In this document: one piece after another, positions 12,459 to 24,205 of the stretch
Numbering within the stretch: position 1 is the stretch's first letter
Layout: each line of letters begins with the position of its first letter
Source of the DNA: Prostheceraeus crozeri
Taxonomy: Eukaryota; Platyhelminthes; Polycladida; Euryleptidae
Assembly (NCBI GenBank): GCA_907163375.1
Contig: CAJQUW010011521.1
Coordinates: 310,001 to 374,000, forward strand
Direction of reading: 5' to 3'
DNA: 64,000 bases
Notes under the pieces: model-generated
Seen by the model: the letters and a program-made list of their open reading frames with translations, nothing else
Databases searched by the model: none
What the model was told of the DNA's origin: nothing
Position numbers and translations under genes: made by a program

Positions 12459-13436
12459 ATTCTAACATTACTTTTTATTCACAAAGAAATACATGTTTAT
12501 CGCTCTTCTGTTTGATATTTTGAAACGACATTGAACCTACTCACTTTTTATGATAATGTAAGCTTAGCTTAACATGTTTCCACGTATGCCCCTACGTATA
12601 CTAGATGCAGTTCATAAAAGAAGTGAAAAGGAGCTTGGGTCAATCAATGACAGAATCAAATTGTGAGATTGGTCTAGCATACGTGTCATCCTGTATAGTA
12701 TCACCTTTTAACCAGAACATCAATAGCAAAAAAGACAAAACCTTGAGTTATAGTGTGGTATTTTTTCATAAGGCAGCCTATAACTGAATGTTGAAAATTC
12801 ATCAATATTACATCTGTAAATTTCATCAGAATCTAGGTACCTGTACATTGATAGCTTTGAACAGCTGGAAGCATGCTACTGATTCCAGAGCTCTGCAAGT
12901 TGCGAATCTCCATTCATTAGGCATTCAAGCAGCGAATTCATGCAGAGAATCTTATCTCTATGTATTAATATTCTCAGATCTCACTGCCATCCTGCAATAT
13001 ACAAATATGGAGTCAGGATCAATAAGACTATTGAGCTAATAAACTGAATGAAAAATAACCCAGCATGCCACTACAATTACGATTTTCTTGGATTAATCAG
13101 AATATAGTCAAGTAAAATGTGCTGTTTTTTTAATCTTGCGATTAGTCCCACGATCTCTGCAAGGTGGAAAGGTGATCTGCTGTGACTATGTAGGCTATGT
13201 CAACATGTCCATCCATCGAAGGTCATGCATCCTCAAGATCACCGATCTCATGTGTCCTTCTGGGTGAAAAGGATGTTTGAAATTCCTATAGGACCATCGT
13301 CTCCCAAAGTTGCTCAAGTTCACCCACGAATTAGGGAAATCTAAATAGAACGAAGTATGTTTCATGGTGGACACATTTTTCGAGATCTCTAAAAAGAAAA
13401 CAGTTTTCACGAAATCATGCTCTCCTTAGCGATTAG
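12459..13436. other. No gene recognised
   Basis: Short open frames at 12605-12787 and 12788-13039 lie in the same direction, but they have no recognisable domain and no coding-like composition. Nothing else is seen. Confidence 0.55.
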
Positions 13437-13535
13437 TTTCGATATCGTCTCAGAATGGTTAATTCATAAAGCACCTACTGAACAGAGAATCTATGAATTG
13501 ACATAGCTGTTTGTATAGTCAATATTGTATCAGAA
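13437..13535 (+). repeat. Direct repeat, left copy
   Basis: This 99-bp segment is repeated in the same orientation at 14061-14160 with roughly 85 percent identity. Shared phrases include TTAATTCATAAA, CAGAGAATCT and GTCAATATTGTATCAGA. The copies are about 625 bp apart, and the sequence between them is not repeated. This looks like two fragments of a dispersed repeat, or an old local duplication. Confidence 0.7.
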
Positions 13536-14060
13536 TTGAATTATGACTTTTAACAAATATATTGTTGACATTATCCTCCAGAGCTAGTAAGCCAAGTTTT
13601 GACACTGAAATGATAAATGATTTAAGCTCAACTCTCGATTCTAAGTCTTCCGCCGAAATGTTTAAATTGAGTTCAAAACTGAATTCTGTCATTTAAACAG
13701 CCATTAAGATCAAAGCAGCAATTTCAGTTCGTCAGTAAAAAGAATTTCATGTAATTGCAAATTCCAAAGAAAACTATTAAAAAAAGCTACATTACACGCA
13801 AGAAAATGACTTCAATTTCGCATCAGGCTTACATGATGATCCGATTCGGAAAATATGTGAAATGTCTTAATGAAGATAATGCAAAAGTGACACATGGCAT
13901 ACACAACATCACATACTTAAGTACTCAATAAATTCCCTAAAGCTCTACAAATTAGCAATGCAGAAAGCCGTTTGATCTTGAAAAAATTACTTTCTGATGT
14001 TGTGTATTTTTGAAAACTTTGACATTGTTATAAATTTGTTAGCTTGATGTCGCGTTTACT
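13536..14060. other. Spacer between direct repeats
   Basis: AT-rich sequence with no recognised gene or element. Confidence 0.5.
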
Positions 14061-14160
14061 TTCAATTTCGTCTTAGGGTGGCTAATTCATAAATCGCCTA
14101 CTGGACAGAGAATCTGTTAATTGACATAACTGTTTGTATATAGTCAATATTGTATCAGAG
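14061..14160 (+). repeat. Direct repeat, right copy
   Basis: Partner of 13437-13535 in the same orientation. It differs by scattered substitutions and one TA insertion in the TTTGTATATAGTC portion. Confidence 0.7.
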
Positions 14161-14572
14161 TCGCAACGCAGAGCAAACATAACATGTTGCACACAAAGCA
14201 GCATACGAATGTAAAGTATTTTGCAGAACAATTTGATTACAACATGCCTGAGATGGACCTGATAGTGCCGGTCTGATGCTGGATCATCATGCACCGGGTG
14301 CCGGTAAATTCAATACACACTATTGTACATACAGCATAATATTCTCACAGCTACTTCGCAATTCATTTGATAAGCTTCTTTTGAATTTCTTTAAAAATTC
14401 TTTAATCGAGATTTTACTATGCAAAAATCTTCGCTTAATCGGAATGTCTCCACGTTTTAACGGGACATGCAATCAGACAACTGCTTGCTTAAATCCAGTG
14501 ATTGATTAATTGAGATTAATTAAGAGACCGGTTGAAGTATTTTAGGAATCTACAGCATCCAGTGGGGCTACA
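14161..14572. other. No gene recognised
   Basis: Short frames only. I see no domain. Confidence 0.5.
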
Positions 14573-14576
14573 TTAA

Positions 14577-15439
14577 CCCTCACCCTGGCGTCCCCCTGCT
14601 GATCTCTCAAACTATTGGACCACTTTTCCTTTGCCAAACCACACATCAATCGAAATGGCTTTGAAAGGGAATTCAGAAAAACAGCATCATTTTTATTTTC
14701 AAAGTCATCCCTTGACTTAGGTGAAACGTCAATTTCAGCAAATTTCCATTATCACTATTTAAAATGGAAAATGACATGAAAGCTAATAAACCATGCACTA
14801 ATAGGAAGATCTGGTCAAGGTGGTTATTAAAATGATTATCATAAATCATCATGAGATTACATCATTGTATTAGATGAGGTCAAAGGTTAAACAATTCAAT
14901 ATGTTAGTTCAGCTAAACTACACTGCAGACGCACTTTTTAGTATTTATTTCCTGCAGGTGAAGAAACACCCCAATTCGGTCAACTTTTATCAAGACACTG
15001 AGGCTAAAAGCAACATGATTCTGAAAATTTTCAATAATTGCTGATTAGATGCAGAACTGAAGAGTACAAAAACAATGAAAATCATATTAGAAATTTCAAA
15101 CATAATAAGCAGATAATTTCAAATTCAAAAACTCTGCATTGTGAATGTCTTTATATTGATAGGGAGGAAGTTCTATGTAATCGCAACTTATTTCATCAAG
15201 AATTGATACCACAATATACATTAAAAGTGAATATGCCAAAATCAGCCAAAATATTCCAAACATTCAAATTTTAGTATAGAGATCACTTCAAAAGTATAGT
15301 GCAAAACATATTTTCCTTTTATTTTCCAAAATTTGCATAATACGCAGAAAGTGAGCTATTGGAAATCTATTGGTGAGCTATTGGTGGCCATATCTTGCTT
15401 AGTTTAAAAGATATTCAAAAAATTTGCCAGGGGTGAGGG
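14577..15439. mobile_element. TTAA-flanked piggyBac-type MITE
   Basis: TTAA occurs on both sides (14573-14576 and 15440-15443). The element begins CCCTCACCCTGGC and ends with the complement of CCCTCACCCCTGGC, so the terminal repeats match over about 13 bp apart from one extra C. A TTAA duplication and ends starting with CCC are the hallmark of piggyBac elements. The 863-bp interior has only a 78-residue frame without transposase motifs, so it is non-autonomous. Its ends differ from those of the piggyBac derivative at 22754-24290, so it would depend on a different transposase. Confidence 0.75.
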
Positions 15440-15853
15440 TTAAGGCAGCCAGAAAGATTCACCTATAGAGACAGCTGGTTCACCTACATGCCGTATGCAA
15501 TCTGTCAACGAAGCACTCGCTTCGAAGTGAATTTGATTCGAAAGTTCATTATGTACTACGAGTACTTCTCCATTTCAACTAACATTTGGGTAAGACAAGA
15601 ACCTTCTATAGTCGGACATTTTTAGTACAGTAATCTTTCAAAACAAATTTTTGCGATGCTCTTGAGACTCTTCTTCATTGATGAAGCAATGCCGAATCGG
15701 GACAAATTCTACTTCCCGGTGTTCCGGTTAAGAGGAATGTGCTGTACTTACATTGATACTTGAAAGTGGTCGTGCTTTGACTGGGACTTTGAGATTGAAT
15801 CTCTTTTATTGACACTTTGGTTTGTACATTTTACGGGTTGGGGTAATTAGGTA

Positions 15854-16860
15854 CCGTAAAATGGGGTAATTCGGACACCTTTGTGAGGGTTTTTAAAATT
15901 TTTTTGTCATTTGTATTGATGCTATGATCCTATAATCCTACATGAACCGCAAATGGGGCGCCATTTACAATATGTAATGACCCGGTAACCTCAAGCCTTG
16001 TAGAAATTTGTCTGGATAATTTCTGCGATGGGTACTTAAAAAAAAGAAAAAATGGGGTAATTCGGACACCAACAAGTTTTGTATTTCAAACTGAACAGAA
16101 ACGATCTAAATCAAATGCAAATGTTGCAAACTGAAGTTAAAATGAGTCTGTGTACACTGGCCACACTCGAAAAAGGGATCAACGCTTCCACCGTTGCACT
16201 TGCCACAGAACCACTCGGCACAAGTAACACATTGGATCGGCAAGTTATCGTAGACCAGACCTACAGCAAAATGTAATTATCCCGCAGATGTGGTGAGTCA
16301 TACATTGAATCCTTGATCGCTGAACAAGTTTGCGCGTGATTCATCAACATACTCGCGTGCGATAACAATAGACAGTGAGAAATGCCGTCTCAGCCAAAGT
16401 GAGTAAAACACTTTCTCAGCAGATTGATCAGTATCAATAAGCCTTGCTTGCTGCACCCACCGGTGCAAGAAATTCCAAGAATTCGCGTCGTCTGTATTTG
16501 GTTACAACAACTGACCAGCTACAAACGAGTGACTGAATTAGTAAGGGTTTCTAATGGTACTTCCGCAACCCAGCCCATTTCAACTTACAACAAAGCTTTG
16601 TGGTAGATCAAACCTGATAAAAAATAGTAAAATTAGTTTTTTTCGACTTTTTTGAATTTCAAATATAATGTAGCTGTGAATACACTGAAAAAAATTTTTC
16701 GCGTCTATTGATAAATTTCAGTTGATTAATGTATATCTAACTAAAAAAATGCATTTCGGTCTCACAAGAAGCATCTAACAATTTTCATTAGTCGATTAAA
16801 GATAAAAAGTGACCAGGTGTCCGAATTACCCCACAGTGTCCGAATTACCTCATTTTACGG
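15854..16860 (-). mobile_element. TA-flanked element with CCGTAAAATG ends
   Basis: TA flanks both ends (15852-15853, 16861-16862). The left end CCGTAAAATGGGGTAATTCG is the near-perfect complement of the right end. The core GGTAATTCGGACAC appears twice at each end. On the left the two copies are about 190 bp apart (15867 and 16055). On the right they are only about 20 bp apart (16814-16850). On the minus strand at about 16270-16130 a cysteine cluster, CVTCAEWFCGKC followed by CGQC, reads like a C-terminal zinc finger of a transposase. The rest of the interior is too worn to classify. It is probably a member of the Tc1/mariner/pogo group. Confidence 0.7.
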
Positions 16861-16862
16861 TA

Positions 16863-18199
16863 TTTAGGATAATTCTGATACTTCATTCATGTTCTAGAAC
16901 TGACGAAGACATTGATTCACTACTCAATCATATCTCTTGTGATGAAACATCTCAAGTTTTGATAACTAGTGATGGACGGTATTGATTCACTCTATTAAGC
17001 TAATGCATTGACGCAGCGGCTGAAAATTTGTTGTCCATAAAAATAGTGACGACATTCACAGCATTATTTTTCTCTAGGAGCATTCAGACTGAAACAGCTT
17101 TAAACAAGTCACTAACAACGTATTTGAATTTTTCACTCTTGAACTCGTCCAAATTTTTTCGAAAGTTCATAATAATTATACAAATGCTTTTGAAAACCTT
17201 ATCACACTTTATAAAATGCACCTAAATGCAAAACAATAAATTTGCTATCTCAGTTAATGTTCTGCGGCATAATTTAGGAAAGAGATTGAATGTAAAGCAC
17301 GTACACATGTACTTCACTAGAATCCTCCATAAATGCAACACCTGTCCAGCCCCAATGACTCTGTGGCGTAAAGCGCTAATGGTTTAATCACTATCTTATT
17401 GGATGGACGAATTAACGACGAGTGGATAAAAAAGGAGATGATAATTAATTATTAATACAATTTCAATAATTATATACATTTATGGAATTTTGTGGTAATA
17501 ATTAAGGTGCATACTGTGATAGTCACAGGAAAGTGGTTCAAGATCAGTTGGGAATGAATTTATATTCTGTCGGTCTAAACCTCGATATATTGCTGCTCGG
17601 TTCGCTATCCATTCGTCTTCATAAAATGGTTGTTGTGATTGAGATTCCACGAGTTATGACTGATTGGCAGAAGTGGGCAGTTATGTCTATTTGCTGATAG
17701 TTTGATAAAGATTTGAAATGGGAAAACGTAAATTATGTATAGAAAATCATCTCCCAATTCAAAGAATTCGAAAGAAAGCTTTGAAAGCTCATGTTCCAAA
17801 GTTGCTCCTGCAAAGATTTCATGAGAATGCTCGAGAATTTGCGCAAAATAGACTAAAAAGGCTTCAATTATTTTCAATGAGCTAGAATAGCGATACAATT
17901 CTATTCACTAGTTGACAGCTATTCGTGATGGGCGCATGAATCATCATTTGCACGCATTAGATCAGATTGTCAGCTAGATGCAGGAACATGGAACAATGAA
18001 AAGTCATAGCGAATGTGTAATTAGAATGACATCGAATAGATTCATTTGTTTTGCCTGTCAGTAATGAAAAGATAACTTCTTAAGTGAGGGCTTACCAAAT
18101 GGGGGTTTAAGGGGTCAAGGTATGGGTTTGATCCGATCCGTACTGGCCAGCCAGTTGCGACTGTATCACAGCAGCTGAGAGTCAGTACTACAGTGTTTC
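16863..18199. other. No gene recognised
   Basis: AT-rich sequence. The 97-residue minus-strand frame at 17605-17898 has no domain that I can name. No RNA gene or element ends were found. Confidence 0.55.
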
Positions 18200-18381
18200 C
18201 CCCACATAATTAGATTGTCTAAGCGTGTCACTTTGCTAGAAGTACAAACTAATTCAAAACGATGGTACATACAGGATCTTGCTAAGTGGGCAAAAAGGAA
18301 TTTTCAATGCCTTGCTGAGATAGGAAAAAACTCATGCGTCGCTTGCAGATTGCTGTGAATCCCTTCAAAATGCTCCGATCG
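18200..18381 (+). repeat. Dispersed repeat family B, copy 2
   Basis: Partner of 1575-1756 in the same orientation. See that entry for the shared blocks. No target duplication or terminal repeats are visible at either copy. Confidence 0.6.
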
Positions 18382-19042
18382 CACATATCCTACATATATC
18401 CTTGATCATATAATCAACATATCCTAAGTTCATTCAGTGGTCCTGCAACTCTCCCCGCAACTGTGACGCTATAATAAGTAACTTGAGGAATGTGATTTGC
18501 GATAGGTGATGTACAATTCCACCATTTCTGATAAAGGAATACAAGCAGAATGAATTGACTGATAAAACTAAAAGTGACAGACATTATTTCCAATGCTTGA
18601 AGATTGTGAGAAAATTTGCTTTGTAGCTTCATTATAAAGTATTTCATTACGTTCAGTCAAAAATCAAATCGATCGCTCAGGCTTCGTATGTATATTCAGA
18701 TTTTTATTTAATGCACGGACGAAAACGGTTCTCTTGATCTTCATATGGGTTTCTATAAAAGTAATCTTCATAAGATTTGTTTCATTTTATACATGCATGT
18801 GCACATGCGAATTCGTCATTCACACCAATTATCAGAGCAGTTAGGAGAGAATCATGAAATGACACTCTTCACAAATGTAGACACAGATGCAGGTACGCTA
18901 ATCATATCATCCGGTGGCAAGATTTTTTGAAGTCAAAAGATTCAATATATATCTAGGGTGAAGAGTCGATCTTGAAGATGTCGCTATGAAAAGAGGGGTT
19001 TGGTTTGAGTTTGAGCCAGATAGTCCGTTTTCATTGAAATTA
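18382..19042. other. No gene recognised
   Basis: Short frames of 60-77 residues without family motifs. Nothing else is seen. Confidence 0.5.
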
Positions 19043-19107
19043 GGTCATATAAGTTAATCATGCGGTTATATAGGTTAATCATTCTGGTCATGTAAGTTGA
19101 TCATCTG
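19043..19107 (+). repeat. Three-unit 22-bp minisatellite
   Basis: Three imperfect tandem units of 21-22 bp share the frame GGTCATATAAGTTAATCAT: 19043-19063, 19064-19085 and 19086-19107. A decayed fourth unit may follow. Confidence 0.7.
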
Positions 19108-19700
19108 ATCATTCAATGTAATTGTTTGGTCATTTGTATAAATTATGAATTTTTAATATTTCTGTCATGTTTTTCTATTGTCTTTATCATATTTGGTAAC
19201 AAATTATGACTTCTGTTGTTTACAAAATATCTAAAAGTCATTAAAAACAATATCGCCGTAAAAGTGAAAATAGAATTCAATTTCACAATGATTTATGAAA
19301 TGTAAATGAATAAATGTCAGAAAATATCTGTAGCATATCAATAAATGAAGCTTAGCAAATATAATGGGCTATTTTAACTTATCTCGGAAAATCAGGAGCA
19401 CAGTGGGTATAATGTAAGCAATTAATTATCTAAGCATATTTCAGAAAACCTCTATAGCTGGAAGAATCAAAAGTCTAGCAGAAATCATTGGTTTACTGCT
19501 TATTTCTCAAAAAATGATTGTTACGCCGAATAAGAAAAGTCCAACAGAATTACTCACAAATCTTTCATGTCAATTGCATATTGGAAGAACCACTAGAACT
19601 TCTCTGTTGCTCTGCGAATACATTAGGTATGCAGTTCAAGTCAATCCATCTATCCCTATAGTCCCCGCCAAGGTCATGACTCGCTCAAGCAAGTAGTGTA
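19108..19700. other. No gene recognised
   Basis: AT-rich sequence without recognisable features. Confidence 0.5.
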
Positions 19701-20725
19701 GCGATGAAAAAAGTCAGCTTGCTGCTGTTCCTGTCACAATATTGTCTCAAGGTGTGTTACAGACAGGAAGATATGTTCACCCAGTGGTGCATTGCTCTCT
19801 CAAACATAGACCATGCCGCAGCAATTGTATTGTGGCACAGAATGATAGTCAAAATCACATGCCATCCAAAATTTTTGGCCATGTTTCCGCTACTCCACCA
19901 CTCCGTCCGCTTCTGCTACTCTGCTACACATTTTCAAAAAGTCTTCTATCGCAACAGTGCACCTCCGCTGGTGCTACTTTTTTGGATAGACCGCTGCCAG
20001 AGTTCGGTTCCTGGTCACCAAGCTCAACAACATCATTTTCTTTACAGACATCTGACATTTCTGGTTTCAAAATCATCGCGCATGATCTATCCAAAGCCTT
20101 CGACATTTTGTCACATGATCTTATGCTTCGGAGGCTGACTCAATTCAATTTCATACAGTGGGTACAAATCTGTTTGTGTATGCGAACTCAGGCTACACGC
20201 GCAGGCTGCTCAGTGAGAACATCAATTTACGTTCTCTCAGGTGTACCGCATGGCTCAGTTTTAGGTCTGATGATATTGTACAGTCGTCAGTACTCTAACT
20301 CCGGTCAGTAGTGATACTCAAATAATTCAATGCGTTGACGACATAACAATATGCATCTCTTTGTTTAAGACTTCTGAGGATCATCATGCTACCACTGAAC
20401 ATCAGAACATACTTCAATGGTCAGAAAATAACGGCCTCAAGATGAACCTGAAAAATGTAAGTCAATATGTTATTCAAAGTCTGATCCCATCATTAATGTA
20501 TGTCTTCCTGATGTTGAATTTGTAGATGAACTGCGCTTTCTTGGAGTGCTGCTAAATGACAAGCGTAACTGGTGATTGCATATTCAAACTGTGTGTAGAA
20601 ATGCTTCACACCGATTGTACGTCTTGCGACTTTTAAAGCCGATTATGTCATCAGGTCAACTTCTCATCGTTTACAGCGCTACTATTCGTCGGCGTCTGTA
20701 ATGCTGTCTAAACAGCGAACTTCAT
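19701..20725 (+). pseudogene. LINE reverse transcriptase fossil
   Basis: The surviving core is a non-LTR reverse transcriptase read on the plus strand. HDLSKAFDILSHDLMLRRL (about 20075-20140) is the palm block with the first catalytic Asp. LSGVPHGSVLG (about 20235-20265) matches the usual GVPQGSVLGP. VDDITICI (about 20335-20360) holds the Asp pair. ELRFLGVLLNDKRNW (about 20528-20575) and RLYVLRLLKPI (about 20611-20645) match the thumb region. Reading frame changes and in-frame stops break it throughout. The part before 20000 is only weakly RT-like. It is shorter and far more decayed than the LINE at 28.2-29.7 kb. The order of motifs suggests a CR1/Jockey-like clade, but the clade is uncertain. 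Confidence 0.85.
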
Positions 20726-21279
20726 TAAAAATGTCCTCGGATCATCTGCAGTTTACCGTTTAGAAACCATAGTGATTGTGGTCGATTTTCTGATCTGTCG
20801 ACGAGGCGAAAAGTTGCAGCTATGTAATTGCTCGCCTCTGCTGCTTATGACGAGAACCACATTCTCAATGATAATATTCCACCAAAACCAGTAGATCTTA
20901 TCGATTTTTGAAGCCTTTCTCTTCATACGACTAGCTTCTACGCTCACTATGCAACCGCACACAACCTTTTTTGTGCGCCTTTTGTTATAATTGATATTCT
21001 ACTAGTAACTTACTATCCCACTATGCAATTTTCAGTATTTTGACATTTGCAATAATTACTTATTTACTTACTCTGAAAAAATATTCCTAAACTTGGAGGT
21101 CGCAAGTGAGCCTTGGTAAGTAAGGTGCTACATTTTTAATATGAATTTCAACGTCCTTCTGAGATTGCATGTTAATAGTAATGCAAATGCGCCAGGCTAT
21201 ATTTTATGCTAAAACTGGTCATTATTTAGACGTCTATTGTACGAGAAGTGAAGCTTCGGGGTCGCTAGCTACCCCACGG
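20726..21279. other. No gene recognised
   Basis: I see no coding or structural feature with support. Confidence 0.5.
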
Positions 21280-21281
21280 TA

Positions 21282-22203
21282 CACTGTAAATCGCTGGATG
21301 CGAAAATTACATACAAACATATACCAAAGTTAGACACAACTTGAAACTGACATTTGATACGAGATTCTCGTATGTTTACAGAGATCTGGAATTTTTTTCA
21401 TGCGAAATCCCACTTACTTTCGTATATGATTGGTATGTAGCAATACGAACTATTCTATCTGTGATTGGCTGTTTTACAATGAAATACGAGTTGTTGGTAT
21501 GTTTTATGAGACCCGATGCAAATTCGTCCTCATTCGTATGTGTTTCGCATGAAGAGCTTTAAGTCACATAGAAAAAAATATTCAAATATTACATACTACT
21601 GTCAAATAACTTTTTCAGCAACACCAGTCGTGAATATGATTTTGTGATAGTGTGGTATTCAAATAGATAAGATTTATTGTGAATTTTATGCTTTACGAAT
21701 ATGCCGTCGTTGCTATTTGCCTAGCAACATTAACATGACGCTTGGTTAGCTCTACTATATGAACAAAGTTGATTAACATCAATTCATACAAACAATATCT
21801 TTCTGGCAACCATGTTGAATTATAATTCAAAAGATTATAAATATATCTCAAACATAGCTATTTTTGCGTTCATGAATTATAATGTGTTTTTATTTCCGAT
21901 TGAGAATATGCCTAATTTCAAAAGTACACAATGCATAATTGCTGATGGTTGAATACTTATTGATTATTTATGAAATGCCTTAGACTTACATGTATTAAAA
22001 TCGAATTCAGTGTTGTAAGTTTGACTCTTGAATGTCATCTCACTACTTACAAAACAATAGTAACATTAGAGTGATCTTTATTGACAAAAGGCCTTAAATC
22101 AACATGATGTGATGTCTTGACGTCATTGATGCTTTTCTTTAACATTGTGCTGGTATGTCTTTAGTATGTAAAGCATGTGAGTGGTATTGAGCGATTTACA
22201 GTG
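21282..22203 (+). mobile_element. TA-flanked 922-bp MITE, copy A
   Basis: CACTGTAAATCGCT at the left end is the exact complement of AGCGATTTACAGTG at the right end, and TA flanks both (21280-21281, 22204-22205). The interior repeats the motif TCGTAT/ATACGA many times in its left 250 bp. There is no transposase frame. Most of the interior is found again, inverted, at about 58190-59093. TA duplication and TIR length fit the Tc1/mariner superfamily. The exact source family is unknown. Confidence 0.85.
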
Positions 22204-22205
22204 TA

Positions 22206-22749
22206 GTAAGAGGGTCAAAAAGAATTATTCATTTAACTTCGATAATGTTGATTGGCTGTTATTTATGAGATCTAGTGATTTGTATCGCAAAATCAGTTTG
22301 CTTCTGCAGATTCTCCACCTGGAAGCAACCGCTCGAAAAGAATTTCAAAGGAAGATTTCATTTACCAGTGTTTGTTATCATTTTAGAAGAGATGAACACA
22401 TCTGACGCCAAAAACATCTACCTCGACACTTTGTGCGGTGAGAAGAAGTCCGTATGGAGCAAAATTTTGCTTCACAAGCTCCCATTGAAACAAAGTTTGT
22501 AAAAAGATTCAACGCTTTATCAATAGCAATATTTACTCACGTTATCGCTGCCAGGGTCAGTACCAAATCGCTTAACAATCTTCTCAATGACATTTTCCGC
22601 TCATTTCCTGCCAAAGCGAATGTTCAAATCCGATTTGAAATTTCTAGAATTTTTGGACACGAATAATCCAAATGTGCGTTGCACGAAAGAGATTCTCATA
22701 TTCATGGCATTTCTGAAAGAGCAACCTACATTTCCGTACGATTTAATTC
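22206..22749. other. Overlapping plus-strand frames, unidentified
   Basis: Four overlapping plus-strand frames of 62-75 residues cover 22181-22775. Phrases such as FLEFLDTNNPNVRCTKEI look protein-like, but I cannot assign them to a family. They end in the left terminal repeat of the piggyBac derivative, so that element may have landed in an older coding fragment. Confidence 0.3.
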
Positions 22750-22950
22750 TTAACCCATTAACGACAATGGCATAAATAAAGTACACCGAAAGAGTAACAT
22801 ATTTTTGATCGAAACCTATGCAGTTCGGCGACAATGACGTTCAAAACGATAAATTCATTTAAAATACCACTGAACCACGTGTATTTCCTCAACATTTTAT
22901 TTTAGTGTTTCTTTTCCCGCGACTTTTGAAACAATTTTCTACCAAAAAAC

Positions 22951-24205
22951 ATGGCGAATGAGTAAGTGTGAAATTATCTACTTTGAATATATTGCATCAT
23001 CATAACTGTCGGCAAAGTAATGAATAATGATACTATTTGAATGAATGTAATGGATATTTGTTTCGTAATTAGTGTGTAGTATGAATAATTGATTATAGAA
23101 AAGTGTACTTTATTTAGTACGCTGTCATTAGGGTTGGCACATGGGACAAATCAAAGTCAGCAGATGAGAATTGCAGAATGCCCTTTTCTAATGACATCAG
23201 TTTTAGTTATGTGTAAAAGTACTTCAGGAAAGAGCAGTATCTTAATAATACAAGTTTATGGTATTACTATACAGGTTTATTGTCTATAATTGAACCTTCA
23301 TTAGCAATTTTTCCATAAAATCATGGATGCGCTACGATGGTAATCAATCACCGATCATTGACTTTAGCATTACAAGAAGGATGATGCATTTGTACGTTGA
23401 AAAATATACAAACAATGGTATTGCAACAAAACAAAGTGAAAATAGTTAGTGGTGCTGGGGATCGAACGCGCGTCACATAGCCGTGATAGTCGCAGTTTTA
23501 CCCACTAGACTGTGACACGTTTCTTACGACATGTGAATCTGCCGCTTAGTGTTCTAATTGCCTGAATTCCCCAGCTGCTTGTTTACTCTTATCCTTCAGG
23601 GCCGACAAGTACGTGAGATTCTGCCAGACGGCGACCTTGGCAGAGGCGTTAGACACCGCTGAAAGTGGGATAAGACGGAGCTCACGAATTCGCGCGATTT
23701 ATGCAACGCCGCCTAATCTCTGTTATGATTTAGATGAAGATAGTGCTCCAGAAGACGAGTCCGATGAAATAAGTTTGAATAACCTGGGATCGGGTTTGCT
23801 GTCTGCTCCGACTGCAATTGAAATTATTGAAGATGAGGATAGTGATGATGAACCTGCAGCTAAATGTCCTAAAATTGAAAATTGGGAGGAATCATCGGTT
23901 TCAAGCAGTCATTTCGTATTCGTGAACGGAAGTCGACAATTTTGAGATCACCGATCTTGCAAAATCCATATAGGTATGATCGCAAAGATCATTGGCCGGT
24001 GACGATCGAGACACAGAGAAGATGTCAAGGGTGTTCTAATGGCAGATCAAAGCTCATCTGCGAAAAGTGCAACGTTGGGCTTCACACTTGGTGTTTAAAA
24101 AAAATACCACTTACTGTAACAGTGACAACTCTACCGACAATGGCATACATATATGCCACCTCTGTAGAAAAAAGATGGCGGAACGAAATTTCTCGGAAAC
24201 GATGA
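22951..24205 (+). pseudogene. piggyBac transposase remnant, spliced
   Basis: A first exon ATGGCGAATGA (22951-22961) runs straight into a GTAAGTG donor. A pyrimidine-rich acceptor ending CAG lies at 23597-23599, and the following exon continues the same frame. The predicted protein starts MANEADKYVRFCQT and goes on with an acidic tract (LDEDSAPEDESDE, IEDEDSDDE) as in many piggyBac N-termini. The far end (about 23970-24110) has YRYDRKDHWPV followed by a CxxC...CxxC...C cluster, the C-terminal zinc-binding tail of the family. The DDE core between them is missing, and the frame shifts near 23930. The intron is an inference from splice signals and frame continuity. The protein cannot be an active transposase. 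Confidence 0.75.
23453..23518 (-). ncRNA. tRNA-like pseudogene or SINE head
   Basis: On the minus strand the segment has an A-box-like GTCTAGTGGGTAAAAC, an anticodon-loop-like CTATCAC and a B box GTTCGATCCCC, in tRNA order and spacing. It resembles Asp/Glu tRNAs. The acceptor and T stems are mismatched and the whole is about 66 nt, so it is not a working tRNA. It lies inside the predicted intron of the piggyBac remnant, in the opposite orientation, and may be the head of a SINE. Confidence 0.6.

Noticed and set aside
23453-23518. Functional tRNA gene
   Set aside because: Acceptor and T stems are mismatched and the length is short, so it is kept only as a tRNA-like pseudogene or SINE head.
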